From Asanoa ferruginea (GTDB lineage Bacteria > Actinomycetota > Actinomycetes > Mycobacteriales > Micromonosporaceae), in the NCBI RefSeq assembly GCF_003387075.1, contig NZ_QUMQ01000001.1, positions 372,001 through 436,000 on the forward strand: 64,000 nucleotides of DNA, given 5' to 3'. The position numbers and the translations under genes are program-made. Numbering within the stretch: position 1 is the first letter of the stretch; each line of letters opens with the position of its first letter. The notes beneath the pieces were generated by a model, which saw only the letters and a program-made list of their open reading frames with translations, was not told the origin of the DNA and made no database searches. This document shows, piece after piece, positions 48,840 through 57,731 of this stretch.

Positions 48840-49612
48840 GCCCGTTCCACCTCCCCCAGGTAGGCGCGGATCACGTCGGGGTCGTGCTGGATCTCGGCCG
48901 GGACGCCGGTCGCGACCGGTCGGCCGAAGTCGACCACCATCACCCGGTCGGCCAGGTCCATCACCAGGCCCATGTCGTGCTCGACCAGGACGATCGGGAT
49001 GTCGAGCTCGTCGCGGATGTCGAGGATGTAGCGGGCCATGTCTTCGGTCTCCTCGACGTTCATGCCGCCGACCGGCTCGTCGAGCAGGAGCAGCTTGGGC
49101 TCCATGGCCAGGGCCCGGCCGAGCTCGACCCGCTTCTGCACCCCGAAGGGCAGCAGGCCGACCGGCAGCCGGCGCCACTGCTCGAGCTCGAGGAAGTCGA
49201 TGATGTCCTCGACCCGCTCGCGCGCCGCGACCTCGGCCCGGCGGGCCCTACCGAGCCAGGCCAGGGCGGCGAGCGTCCCGTACCCGATGTGGTGGTGTCG
49301 TCCGAGCATCAGGTTGTCGAGAACGGTGAGGTTGGCGAACAGCTCGACGTTCTGGAAGGTGCGGGCCATGCCCCGGGCGGCGATCTGGTGCGGGCGGCGG
49401 CCGACCAGGTCGGCGCCGTCGAAAAGGACCCGGCCGCTCTGCGGGCGGTAGACGCCGGAGAGCACGTTGAAGATCGAGGTCTTGCCGGCGCCGTTGGGCC
49501 CGATGATGGCGAACAGCTCGCGCGCGCCGACGGTGAAGCTGATCCCGTCGATCGCGCGTACGCCGGCGAAGCTGAGCCGCACGTCGTCGAAGACCAAAAT
49601 GTCTTCGCTCAT
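48836..49612 (-). CDS. ABC importer ATP-binding protein, LivG type
   Basis: ATPase of 258 residues: Walker A GPNGAGKTS, Q-loop RTFQNVELF, and Walker B LLLLDEPVGGMN; the LivG C-terminal part has AEIQHDPDVIRAYLGE. The signature region is atypical, LLPFGVQKRVELGRAL in place of LSGGQQ. This atypical form recurs in importers linked to acyl-CoA synthetases, as far as I recall. ATG 49612 overlaps the LivF-type stop by 4 bp. Confidence 0.9.
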   Translation of the reverse strand: MSEDILVFDDVRLSFAGVRAIDGISFTVGARELFAIIGPNGAGKTSIFNVLSGVYRPQSGRVLFDGADLVGRRPHQIAARGMARTFQNVELFANLTVLDNLMLGRHHHIGYGTLAALAWLGRARRAEVAARERVEDIIDFLELEQWRRLPVGLLPFGVQKRVELGRALAMEPKLLLLDEPVGGMNVEETEDMARYILDIRDELDIPIVLVEHDMGLVMDLADRVMVVDFGRPVATGVPAEIQHDPDVIRAYLGEVERA

Positions 49613-50415
49613 GACAACCACCGCTTGCGCCGCTTGTAGTGCTTGACGTCGCGGAACGAGCGGCGGGCGGACGTGTCGGCGGCGCCGAGGCCGAGATAGA
49701 ACTCGCGCACGTCGTCGTCGGCGAGCAGCCGGTCGGCGGGCTTGTCGAGGACCACCTTGCCGGTCTCCAGCACATAGCCGTGGCTGGCGATCGACAGGGC
49801 CATCGCCGCGTTCTGCTCGACCAGCAGCACCGCCGTGCCCAGTTTGTTGATCTCGACGATGATCTCCCGGACCTGGTCGACCAGGCGCGGCGCGAGGCCC
49901 AGGCTCGGCTCGTCGAGCAGCAGGTAGCGGGGCCGGGCCATCAGCGCGCGACCCATCGCGAGCATCTGCTGCTCGCCACCGGACAAGTAGCCGGCCAGCT
50001 TCCGCCGGCGCTCCTTGAGCACCGGAAAGAGGCCGTAGACGTGGTCGAGCCGCTCGCCGATCGCGCCGGCGTTGGTGTGGCCGCCGACCCGCAGGTTGTC
50101 GTCGACGCTCAGCTCGCCGAAGATCCGCCGGCCCTCCATCACCTGGCTGATACCGCGGCGCACGATCGCGGCCGGGCGCAGCCCGTGGATGGGCTGGCCG
50201 TCGAGGGTGACCGAGCCCTTGGTCACCGCACCGTCGTGCACGTCGAGCAGCCCGGTCAGGGCCCGCAGCAGTGTCGTCTTGCCCGCTCCGTTGGCGCCGA
50301 GCAGGGCGACGACGGCGCCGCTCGGGAGGTCGAGCGAGACACCGCGTAACACCAGCATCACGTCGTCGTAGACGACCTCGAGATTTCGGACTTGCAGCAC
50401 CGGCGCCCCGCTCAT
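49609..50415 (-). CDS. ABC importer ATP-binding protein, LivF type
   Basis: ATPase of 268 residues: LEVVYDDVMLVLRGVSLDL, Walker A GANGAGKTT, VMEGRRIFGELSVDDNL (LivF hallmark), signature LSGGEQQML, Walker B LLLDEPSLGLAP. It has a basic C-terminal extension (RSFRDVKHYKRRKRW) longer than usual. First gene of the operon; ATG 50415 has no obvious ribosome binding site. Confidence 0.92.
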   Translation of the reverse strand: MSGAPVLQVRNLEVVYDDVMLVLRGVSLDLPSGAVVALLGANGAGKTTLLRALTGLLDVHDGAVTKGSVTLDGQPIHGLRPAAIVRRGISQVMEGRRIFGELSVDDNLRVGGHTNAGAIGERLDHVYGLFPVLKERRRKLAGYLSGGEQQMLAMGRALMARPRYLLLDEPSLGLAPRLVDQVREIIVEINKLGTAVLLVEQNAAMALSIASHGYVLETGKVVLDKPADRLLADDDVREFYLGLGAADTSARRSFRDVKHYKRRKRWLS

Positions 50416-50671
50416 GCGTTGGTGTGGCGTAGGTCACAAGGTGCAGACATTTAACTACGTCGTCACCGTGCGTCGCTAGGGTCGAGCGCGCGATGTTTGC
50501 ACTGCCAATGAAGTTTCTTTGCCCGTCAGCGTGAGGTGTCCCGCTTTCGGCGAGGATCATTCAGCCGATAGGGCGCACTTCGCCCCTGCGGCGCTTTGTG
50601 CAGGTGGGGCGCGGGGTTACGGTGAGGCGCCGGTGTGGTCCTCCGCCATCCCCCCGGATGGCACCGCGCCG

Positions 50672-50845
50672 GTGCCGCCGAATCGCCGGCCCGCGCCGCG
50701 CCCGTCCCCCGGGCGCTCTGACGACCCGGGCCATGACGGCGAATCGGGGACCCAACCGAGCACTGGGGTGAATCCGCGCTCTGTTTCGCGCGCGGTAGGG
50801 CGTCCTTCCCGCCCGAACCCGACAGCTAACCCGGTAGGCGGCTGC
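50672..50845 (+). ncRNA. c-di-AMP riboswitch (ydaO/yuaA type)
   Basis: Conserved blocks of the ydaO motif are visible in order: GCCGAATC near 50676, GGGGACCCA near 50747, GGGGTGAATCC (50765-50775), GGTAGGGC near 50794, and CCCGAACCCGACAGCTAACC with GGTAGGCGG up to 50842. It ends about 18 nt before the start of an NlpC/P60 cell-wall hydrolase gene, the standard target in actinobacteria. High c-di-AMP would lower expression. Confidence 0.88.
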
Positions 50846-50862
50846 GGAAGAAGGGTCTGCCT

Positions 50863-51819
50863 TTGTCGTCAGCACGGATGTCGCTGCGTGCGCTCGTGCT
50901 GGTCGCCCTAGCGGTCGCGATAGCCGTGCCCGCGGGCGCCGCGTCGGCCGCACCGTCGGCCAGCGAGCTCACCAAGAAAATCAACAAGTCGTCTGCCGAG
51001 TTGGAGAAGGTCGTCGAGGCCTACAACAAGCTCAACGAGCAGACGAAAGCCACCAAGAAGGAAGCGGGCAGCGTGGCCTTCCGGCTGGCCCCGCTCGAGA
51101 AGAAGCTCGACGACGCGCAGGCCGATGTCGGTGACATCGCCGTCGCCGCCTACACGTCGGGTCGGCTCAGCACCGCCACCGCCCTGCTGGGTGACAGCGA
51201 CACGCTGCTGTCCCGCATGTCGGCGCTGGACTCCCTGGCCCGCGAACGCCAGACCACGATCGACACGTTCCGGTCGACCCGCGACCAGCTCAGTGCCGAC
51301 CAGGAACGGCTGGCCACCGTGCGCGCCCAGCAGGACGCGCAGGCCAAGGAGCTGAACGCCCGCAAGAAGAAGATCGAGGCGGACCTGGACAAGCTGTATG
51401 ACCTGCGCAAGCAGGCCTATGGCTCGTCGACCTCGAGCGGGTCGTCCTACAGCGGCAAGATCCCGTCGGTGTCGGGCAAGGCCGGTGTCGCGGTCACGTT
51501 CGCCTACAACGCGATCGGCACCCCCTATGTCTGGGCCGCGGACGGTCCCGACGGCTATGACTGCTCCGGCCTGACCCTCGCCGCGTGGCGAGCGGCCGGA
51601 AAGTCGCTGCCACACAACGCCGCGATGCAGTGGGACACGGTCGCACACATCTCGCGGAGCGAGTTGAAGGCCGGTGACCTGGTCTTCTACGAGGATCTGG
51701 GGCACGTCGCGCTGTATGTCGGTGGAGGCCAGGTGATCCACGCGCCGACCTTCGGCGAGTCGGTCAAGCTGTCGTCCGTCGACATGATGAGCCCATACGG
51801 GTATGGCCGCGTGCGCTAG
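50863..51819 (+). CDS. NlpC/P60 peptidoglycan endopeptidase (RipA-like)
   Basis: Secreted D,L-endopeptidase of 318 residues. Signal peptide (about 6-32, ending AGAASA), then a long coiled coil (ASELTKKINKSSAELEKVV through KKKIEADLDKLYDL, about 35-185), a Ser/Gly linker, and the NlpC/P60 domain with catalytic Cys about 234 (YDCSGLTLAAWR) and His about 284 (LGHVALYVGGG). TTG 50863 has AAGGG 8 nt upstream; ATG 50878 is the alternative. It is expected to be controlled by the c-di-AMP riboswitch just upstream. Confidence 0.9.
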   Translation: MSSARMSLRALVLVALAVAIAVPAGAASAAPSASELTKKINKSSAELEKVVEAYNKLNEQTKATKKEAGSVAFRLAPLEKKLDDAQADVGDIAVAAYTSGRLSTATALLGDSDTLLSRMSALDSLARERQTTIDTFRSTRDQLSADQERLATVRAQQDAQAKELNARKKKIEADLDKLYDLRKQAYGSSTSSGSSYSGKIPSVSGKAGVAVTFAYNAIGTPYVWAADGPDGYDCSGLTLAAWRAAGKSLPHNAAMQWDTVAHISRSELKAGDLVFYEDLGHVALYVGGGQVIHAPTFGESVKLSSVDMMSPYGYGRVR

Positions 51820-51830
51820 CTGATCCCGAT

Positions 51831-51867
51831 CCCGGCGCGGCAGGGCCTCTGGCCCCGCCGCGCCGGG
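51831..51867 (+). terminator. Stem-loop after the NlpC/P60 gene
   Basis: Stem CCCGGCGCGGC.GGGCC/GGCCC.GCCGCGCCGGG, 16 pairs with one bulge and a TCT loop, without a T-run. It lies 11 bp after the stop codon. Confidence 0.7.
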
Positions 51868-51975
51868 GTAACGGCGGCGCGTAACCAGCGGTGGTCGACG
51901 GTCGTTGCGGGAGCAGCCGGCCGGGTTGTGCACGATCGGGGAAAGCCCGGCGGCTCCGATCCCGAGGAGACCACC

Positions 51976-52434
51976 GTGGACCACTACCTGGCCGAGAGCC
52001 CGGACCACGACACGACACGGCGGACGCGACGCACGACCCTGGTCATCGGCGGTGGAGCGGCCTTCCTCCTCGCCGTCATCGGCGCGGCAGCGGTCGCGCT
52101 CACGCCCGGCGGCGACGACTCCGCGGCGCCAACGGCAAACCTCCTTCAGCAGACACAGCAGGTCTGTGACGCACCGGCCAACGGCACCCGCCTGGAGGGC
52201 GACGGCGCCCGGCTGCTGGTGGACAGCACGGGCACCGCCGACAAGAGCGGCCTGAGCCTGACCGGCCTCGAATGCGTGCTCGACGAGGCCCGGGTGCCCG
52301 AGTCGGTCAAGGAGGAGATGTTCTCCACCCGGCCCGCCGATGGCCGCCAGGAGAGCAGTTGGCCGGGCTTCACCGCCTCGTGGACCTATGACCCCGGTGA
52401 GGGGCTGGACCTGACCATCTCGCGGACGGCCTGA
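51976..52434 (+). CDS. Membrane-anchored hypothetical protein
   Basis: Protein of 152 residues: short cytoplasmic N-terminus with RRTRRT, one membrane anchor (LVIGGGAAFLLAVIGAAAVAL, about 20-40), and an external domain with a cysteine pair (QQVCDAP, LECVLDE) ending WTYDPGEGLDLTISR. No family recognised. GTG 51976 has GAGGAGA 7 nt upstream. The 3' end overlaps the convergent glycosylase gene by 49 bp. Confidence 0.75.
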   Translation: MDHYLAESPDHDTTRRTRRTTLVIGGGAAFLLAVIGAAAVALTPGGDDSAAPTANLLQQTQQVCDAPANGTRLEGDGARLLVDSTGTADKSGLSLTGLECVLDEARVPESVKEEMFSTRPADGRQESSWPGFTASWTYDPGEGLDLTISRTA

Positions 52435-53366
52435 ACCTCCTCGGGACCCTCCCGCCAGGCTGCGGCCGTGCGGGTGATGTAGGACCACCAGCCGATGTGC
52501 GGGCCGTAGCGGGCGCGCAGCTCGGCGGGCGTCGGCGGCGGCGTGCCGTAGACCTGCTCGGCCGTCAGCCGGAACTGCCGCATCTCCAGCGGCACCTCGT
52601 CAGGGCGACCCAGCCCACGCAGCAGCAGCGCGTTGGCGGTGAACGGCCCGACGCCGGGCAGGGCGAGCAGCGCGGTGCGGGCGTCGCAGTAGGGCGCGAC
52701 GCGCAGCCAGGTCTCGCCCAGCCCGGCCACTCCCGCGGCCACCTCGCGGACCCGGGCGGCCCGCTGTGCGTTGCCGGCGTAGCCGCGCAGCGTCTCGTCG
52801 TCGAGCCCGGCCACCACCTCGAGCGAGGGGAACGACCGGTAGACCACGTCGTCGACGACCAGGGACGGCCCCAGCTCGGCCGCCATCCGCCGGCGACGCG
52901 CGCCGGCGAACCACTGGGTGCTGCGCTGGGTCAGCGTGAAGTAGATGGTCGCCTCGGACAGCGACGGGAAGCGGACCTGATGGAGGCCGCGCGCGACCCG
53001 CAGCACGGGCGCCATCGCCGGGTCGGCGTCGGCGATCGCATGGAAGCCGCGAAGGTCGTCGGCGAGGCCGAGCCAGCCGGCGACGGCCTGCTCGACGGCC
53101 GCGGCCTCGGCTGCGGTCAACGGCGCCGCGGCGAGCACCGCGAGCCGCACACCGCCGGTCGGACCGGCGTCGACCTGCGCCACCACGGCCGCCCCCGCGG
53201 CGGCCTTGGCGGGGTCGGGATGGGCGAACGCCCGGCGCACACAGCCGTCGGCGACCCGGTGCTCGCCGGCCATCGGCCCGAAGCCCTCGAGCGCGCGAAC
53301 GCTCAGGGCGAAGTCGTAGGGAGGGGCGGCCGTCAGGACCGCCCGGTGAACAACGGAAGGTGTCAT
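52386..53366 (-). CDS. HhH-GPD DNA glycosylase (AlkA-like)
   Basis: DNA-3-methyladenine glycosylase-like protein of 326 residues, acting in base-excision repair. The N-terminal half has the AlkA N-domain look (PPYDFALSVRALEGFGPMAG); the helix-hairpin-helix is LLALPGVGPFTANALLLRGL, followed by GRPDEVP with the candidate catalytic Asp. ATG 53366 has GGGAG 9 nt upstream. It is preceded by the terminator of the sigma-factor gene, so it has its own promoter. Confidence 0.85.
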   Translation of the reverse strand: MTPSVVHRAVLTAAPPYDFALSVRALEGFGPMAGEHRVADGCVRRAFAHPDPAKAAAGAAVVAQVDAGPTGGVRLAVLAAAPLTAAEAAAVEQAVAGWLGLADDLRGFHAIADADPAMAPVLRVARGLHQVRFPSLSEATIYFTLTQRSTQWFAGARRRRMAAELGPSLVVDDVVYRSFPSLEVVAGLDDETLRGYAGNAQRAARVREVAAGVAGLGETWLRVAPYCDARTALLALPGVGPFTANALLLRGLGRPDEVPLEMRQFRLTAEQVYGTPPPTPAELRARYGPHIGWWSYITRTAAAWREGPEEVQAVREMVRSSPSPGS

Positions 53367-53393
53367 GCGGCAACGCTCCCGCACGGGTACGAC

Positions 53394-53428
53394 AAAAACG
53401 GCCGGCGTCCAAAGGACGCCAGCCGTTT
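53394..53428 (-). terminator. Intrinsic terminator of the sigma-factor gene
   Basis: Stem AAACGGC.GGCGTCC/GGACGCC.GCCGTTT with a 3-nt loop, followed on the minus strand by a T-run (GTTTTTG). It lies 15 bp after the stop of the sigma-factor gene. Confidence 0.88.
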
Positions 53429-53442
53429 CGTTGAACCCGAAC

Positions 53443-54483
53443 CTATGCCGCCTGTAGACCCTCTGCCCGGGCCAGCTCGCGGAGCCGGCCGAGGGCCTGG
53501 ATCTCGAGCTGGCGGATCCGCTCCCGGGAGAGCGAGAACCGCGACGCGACCTCGGTGAGCGAGTGCTCGCGACCGTCCTCGAGCCCGTAGCGCGCCCGCA
53601 TGATGCCGGCCGAACGGTCGTCGAGATGGTTGAGCAGGCTCTCGATGCGCTGCCGCTCGAGCGTGCTGAGCACCACGTCTTCCGGTGACGGCGCGTCCTG
53701 GTCGGCGACCAGGTCGCCGAGGTTGGTGTCGCCGTCGTCGCCGACCGGGGTGTCCAGCGAGACCGTGTCCTGCGACCAGCGGACCAGCTCGTGCACCCGC
53801 TCCACCGGCACGCCGAGCGCCGTCGCGATCTGCTCGGGCTCCGGGTCGGAACCGAGCTCGCGGGTGAGCTGGCGGGCCACGTTGCGCATCCGGTTGACGT
53901 CTTCCACCAGGTGCACGGGCAGGCGCACGGTGCGCTCCTGCTGCGCGATGGCCCGGCTGATCGCCTGCCGGATCCACCACGTTGCGTAGGTGGAGAACTT
54001 GAAGCCGCGCTCGTAGTCGAACTTCTCGACCGCGCGGACCAGGCCGGTGTTGCCCTCCTGGATCAGGTCGAGCATCGGCATGCCGGACCGCACGTAGCGC
54101 CGCGCGATCGACACGACAAGCCGCAGGTTGGCGCGGATGAACAGGTCCTTGGCCCGGTCACCGTCGACGACCACCGACTTGAGCTCTTCCCGGTCGATCC
54201 CCTCAGGAATCGTGTCCTCGTCGAGGAGGTGCTGCGCGTAGAGGCCACCCTCGATCGCCTTGGAGAGTTCCACCTCCCTGGCCGCGTCGAGCAACGGCGT
54301 CCGGGAGATCTCGTGCAGGTAGACGCCGACCAAATCGCGCTCTTCAGCGACCTGGTCCGTGCGCATCACGATGTTGTTCTCCACGTTGCCCACTGTCCCC
54401 TCGGTTACCCCAACGTTCTCGTGTTTCACACCGACCTGCCCCTCCCCGAGGTAACTCGTGAGGTGCCCCATCGGTGCTGACAC
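53443..54483 (-). CDS. RNA polymerase sigma-70-family factor (group 1/2, SigB/HrdB-like)
   Basis: Primary-like sigma factor of 346 residues. Region 1.2 [17 protein letters not shown], region 2 with [20 protein letters not shown] and [17 protein letters not shown], region 3 [13 protein letters not shown], and region 4 [19 protein letters not shown] are all complete. The short N-terminus, without the acidic region 1.1, suggests a non-essential group 2 factor such as mycobacterial SigB or streptomycete HrdA/D. GTG 54483 is the first start; ATG 54471 is equally possible. It is likely to act in stress or stationary phase. Confidence 0.92.
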   Translation of the reverse strand: MSAPMGHLTSYLGEGQVGVKHENVGVTEGTVGNVENNIVMRTDQVAEERDLVGVYLHEISRTPLLDAAREVELSKAIEGGLYAQHLLDEDTIPEGIDREELKSVVVDGDRAKDLFIRANLRLVVSIARRYVRSGMPMLDLIQEGNTGLVRAVEKFDYERGFKFSTYATWWIRQAISRAIAQQERTVRLPVHLVEDVNRMRNVARQLTRELGSDPEPEQIATALGVPVERVHELVRWSQDTVSLDTPVGDDGDTNLGDLVADQDAPSPEDVVLSTLERQRIESLLNHLDDRSAGIMRARYGLEDGREHSLTEVASRFSLSRERIRQLEIQALGRLRELARAEGLQAA

Positions 54484-54775
54484 CTACACAACAGTCGAAA
54501 CGCTCCGGGGATTCCGTCTTGCGAGTCGAAACTGTCACGAATGCCTGAGTGCTTCCTGAGAGTGAGTGTCATATTCACCCTGCTATCTCTCAGGCTCTGA
54601 GGATCGGGTCGCGGACCGGTCGCCGTTGGCCTACCGCGCGCCCTATTTATCACACCATTTCCGGCGGTGTCCTCGCAGCGACGTAGGCCACTGCGCGGAT
54701 GCGATTCGCGTCACTGCGTAGTGACACGCACCACAGAGCGCCACGGTTCACTCCGACACCAGTCAAAAGTCGGTG

Positions 54776-55687
54776 TCAGGCGAGCAGGGCGATCGCTTCC
54801 CGAACCTGTTGGTGAGAACGCGCGAGAGCCGCGCGGGCTTCCGTGACCGCGGCACCTGAGACCAGAGACACCAACGCGGTCTTCAGATCGCCGTCGGCGG
54901 CGGTCAACGCACGCGTGCAGTCGGGTTCCGGACAACCGGTCGCTTCCATCAGGATCGAGATCAGCCGGCCGCGCAACTTCGCGTTGGTCGCCGAGAGGTC
55001 GATCATCAGGTTGGAGTAGACCCGGCCGAGCCGGACCATCACGGTCGTGGAAAAGGCGTGCAGCACCAGTTTCTGCGCACTCGCGGCCTTCATCCGGGTT
55101 GATCCGGTGACCACTTCGGGGCCGGTGTCAAGGCCGATGAACAGGTCGACCTCGTCGCGGGCGGCCGCGTGCGGGTCGGCCGCGATCAGCGCCGTGCGGG
55201 CGCCGAGCGCACGGGCCGCACGCAAAGCGCCCAACACATAGGGGGTACGCCCGGAGGCGGCCAGGCCGACCACCAGATCCGCCGGCCGCACGCAGGTCTG
55301 CGCCTCCAGCGCACCGCCGGCGACATCGTCTTCGGCGTCTTCGATCGCGCCCCACATGGCGTCGCGTCCACCGGCCAGGTGCGGGCAGAACCAGTCTGCG
55401 GGCGAGCCGAACGTCGGCGGCAACTCGGCGGCGTCGACCACGCCGACCCGGCCGGAGGTGCCGGCGCCGAAGTAGTGCACGCGGCCCCCGGCGCGCAGCG
55501 CGTCGACGGCCAGGTCGACGCACGCGCCGACGGCGTCGAGGACGGCCGCCACCGCGCCGGGCACGGTCTGGTCGGCGTCGTTGATGACCTGGAGCACGTC
55601 GCGGGTCGGCAGCAGGTCGAGGTCGTAGGAGGACGGGTTGCGGCGTTCGGTCGGTGCCGCGACGCGAACCACCTCGGGACCGCTCAC
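54776..55687 (-). CDS. murQ: N-acetylmuramic acid 6-phosphate etherase
   Basis: Cleaves the lactyl ether of MurNAc-6-phosphate in peptidoglycan recycling. 303 residues. The SIS domain has HYFGAGTSGRVGVVDAAELP, the catalytic acid region SPADWFCPHLAGG, VVGLAASGRTPYVLGAL and GPEVVTGSTRMKAASAQK, all diagnostic for MurQ. GTG 55687 overlaps the stop of the upstream RpiR regulator gene (GTGA), so the two are translated together. No MurNAc PTS permease or kinase gene is in view. Confidence 0.94.
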   Translation of the reverse strand: MSGPEVVRVAAPTERRNPSSYDLDLLPTRDVLQVINDADQTVPGAVAAVLDAVGACVDLAVDALRAGGRVHYFGAGTSGRVGVVDAAELPPTFGSPADWFCPHLAGGRDAMWGAIEDAEDDVAGGALEAQTCVRPADLVVGLAASGRTPYVLGALRAARALGARTALIAADPHAAARDEVDLFIGLDTGPEVVTGSTRMKAASAQKLVLHAFSTTVMVRLGRVYSNLMIDLSATNAKLRGRLISILMEATGCPEPDCTRALTAADGDLKTALVSLVSGAAVTEARAALARSHQQVREAIALLA

Positions 55688-56589
55688 CCGCGCCGCCGCG
55701 TCACCCGGCGGGACCGCACCGCTTCCGCGGTGACCTCCAACGCCTTTCTGGCCTTGGCCCGGTTGCGGGCTGCGACGCCGACGAACAGGCAGTCGACGAC
55801 GGTGAGTTGGGCGAGCCGGCTGGCGGTGGCGCCGGACCGGTAGGTGGTCTCGCGCGCCGCGGTGGTCAGCACGTGGTCGGCCACGTCGGCGATCGGCGAC
55901 CGCGGGAAGTTGGTCAGCGCGACCGTGATGGCGCCCCGCGACCGGGCCACGTCGAGCACGTCGAGCACGTCGGCGGTGGTGCCGGTGTGCGAGATGCCCA
56001 TCGCGACGTCGCCCTTGCCGAGCAGCGCCGCCGAGGTCAGCGCGGTGTGCACGTCTGGCCAGTAGTAGGCGGTGCGGCCGATCCGGTGCAGCTTCTGCTG
56101 GAAGTCGGAGGCGACGAAGCCGCTCGCGCCGGCGCCGTAGATCTCGATCCGGCTGGCGCCGTTGAGCGCCTCGACGACCGCCTCGCAGACCTCGGGGTCG
56201 AGTTGCTGGGCGGTCTCCTCGACGGCGCGGGCGTCGTTGAAGGCGATCGTGGCGATGATCTGGGTCAGGTCGGCACCGGGCGGGATGTCACCGCCGACCA
56301 CCCGGGCGTCCGGCGGCTCGATCCGGCGGGCGGCCTCGGCGGCCAGCCGGATCCGTAGCTGCGGGTAGCCTTCGAGCCCAACGGAGCGGCAGAACCGGAT
56401 GACCGTGGCCTCCGAGGTCTCGGCCGCCGTCGCCAGGTCGGTGATCGTGCGCCGGGCCGCGTCGGCCGGATCGGCGACGACGAGCCGGGCAACCCGCTGT
56501 TCGGCTGGCGACAGCGCCGGGAGCAGGCCGCTGATCTGGACGATCAGGCCCGGCTCGGGCATCGCAGAAACCTTCGCTGTCTTCGCCAC
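55684..56589 (-). CDS. RpiR-family regulator (MurR-like)
   Basis: Regulator of 301 residues: HTH_6 domain TITDLATAAETSEATVIRFC (about 48-67), then a SIS domain with IEIYGAGASGFVASDFQQKL and AMGISHTGTTADVLDVL. It probably senses a phosphosugar such as MurNAc-6-phosphate. GTG 56589 is 6 nt after TAAGTT (56601-56596), which lies in a palindrome, indicating leaderless translation and autoregulation; ATG 56562 is an alternative start. Operon with murQ. Confidence 0.88.
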   Translation of the reverse strand: MAKTAKVSAMPEPGLIVQISGLLPALSPAEQRVARLVVADPADAARRTITDLATAAETSEATVIRFCRSVGLEGYPQLRIRLAAEAARRIEPPDARVVGGDIPPGADLTQIIATIAFNDARAVEETAQQLDPEVCEAVVEALNGASRIEIYGAGASGFVASDFQQKLHRIGRTAYYWPDVHTALTSAALLGKGDVAMGISHTGTTADVLDVLDVARSRGAITVALTNFPRSPIADVADHVLTTAARETTYRSGATASRLAQLTVVDCLFVGVAARNRAKARKALEVTAEAVRSRRVTRRRG

Positions 56590-56592
56590 GCA

Positions 56593-56607
56593 TGAAACTT
56601 ACTTTCA
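56593..56607. promoter_or_regulatory. RpiR/MurR-type operator over the murR-like promoter
   Basis: Imperfect palindrome with perfect 5-bp outer arms TGAAA/TTTCA and a CTTAC core. It covers the candidate -10 hexamer of the regulator gene, so binding would repress the murR-murQ transcript. Confidence 0.55.
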
Positions 56608-56643
56608 CGCGCCGAGCGCCGTCAACTACCCGCAGCGGGGTGG

Positions 56644-57657
56644 TCAAGCCGACCGCGCGTGCCACTCGCGCAGGACGATCGCCTCGTCTTCCGGGGCCAA
56701 ACCGCCCGGCTTCACGTCCTGCGGCGCCGTGTCCATCCAGTGGGCGGTACGCAGGGCCGTCTCGGCTATCGGGCGCGCCGGTAGACCGGCCTCCACCGAG
56801 CGGGTCGTGTCGCGGCTCTGGAAGCCGCCGTATTCGGGCAACGGCAGCCAGAGCGGCAGGGCCCGCTCCCCCGACCACGGCCGCACGTCGTGCTCGACCA
56901 GGAAGTCCTGGTCGACCCAGGTGAGGGTGGGGCCGGCCGGGGCCAGCGCGTCGCGCAGCTCGGTCAGGAACCGCACGCGCGGCATCGGCAGACCCATCCC
57001 GTCGTACGCGCCGGCAAGCCCGGTCGTGCCCGCCAGCAGCAGCCACCCGGCGAGGTCGTCGACGTCGACGAACTGCACGAGCTCGTCGGGCGCGCCCGGC
57101 GCGAGCACCTCGCCGCCCCGGCGCATCCGCGCGACCCAGTAGGGGAACCGGTCGGAGCGGTCCTCCGGACCGACGATCAGCCCGGCCCGGAGCAGGAACA
57201 CCCGGTCGGCACCGATCCCGTCGCGGATCGCGTTCTCGCACGCCACCTTGCACGGGCCGTACATGTCCATCTGCCCGTCGCGCGGGTTGTCGATCTCCGG
57301 CGGGGCCGGGTCGTGCAGCTTGGCGGTGTCGGCGCGCTGCCCGGGCGTCGCGTCGTCGGGGTAGACGTTGCAGGTCGACACGAACGAGTAGTGGCCGACC
57401 CGGCCCGCGAGCGCCGCGGCGGCGTGCCGGGCGTGGCTCGGCCGGGTCGTGACGTCGACCACCGCGTCGAACGTCTCACCGTCTACTGCGGACAGACCGT
57501 CCGGCCGGTCGCGGTCGCCGGTCACGAACCGCACCCCGTCGACCGCGCCGCCGGTCGTGCCGCGGGCCAGGCAGGTCACGTCGTGCCCACCGGCCCGCGC
57601 CAGGCGGGCCACCGCCCGACCGAGAAAGACCGTTCCACCGAGTACGAGAAGTCGCAT
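56644..57657 (-). CDS. NAD-dependent epimerase/dehydratase-like protein
   Basis: Extended SDR of 337 residues: LLVLGGTVFLGRAVARLARA at the N-terminus, VVDVTTRPSHAR, FVSTCNVYPDDATPG, active-site YGPCKVACE (YxxxK), and FVDVDDLAGWLLLAG. It resembles the CSP41/reductase-like group annotated as NAD-dependent epimerase in actinobacteria. ATG 57657 is 6 nt after GATGAT. It is divergent from an SDR gene 74 bp away. Substrate unknown. Confidence 0.85.
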   Translation of the reverse strand: MRLLVLGGTVFLGRAVARLARAGGHDVTCLARGTTGGAVDGVRFVTGDRDRPDGLSAVDGETFDAVVDVTTRPSHARHAAAALAGRVGHYSFVSTCNVYPDDATPGQRADTAKLHDPAPPEIDNPRDGQMDMYGPCKVACENAIRDGIGADRVFLLRAGLIVGPEDRSDRFPYWVARMRRGGEVLAPGAPDELVQFVDVDDLAGWLLLAGTTGLAGAYDGMGLPMPRVRFLTELRDALAPAGPTLTWVDQDFLVEHDVRPWSGERALPLWLPLPEYGGFQSRDTTRSVEAGLPARPIAETALRTAHWMDTAPQDVKPGGLAPEDEAIVLREWHARSA

Positions 57658-57731
57658 CGCCCGATCATCCGGCGGGTGTGGCGCGCCTGAACAGGGCCGT
57701 TCACTGACAGCGCAACGGTTACGGTGGGGCC

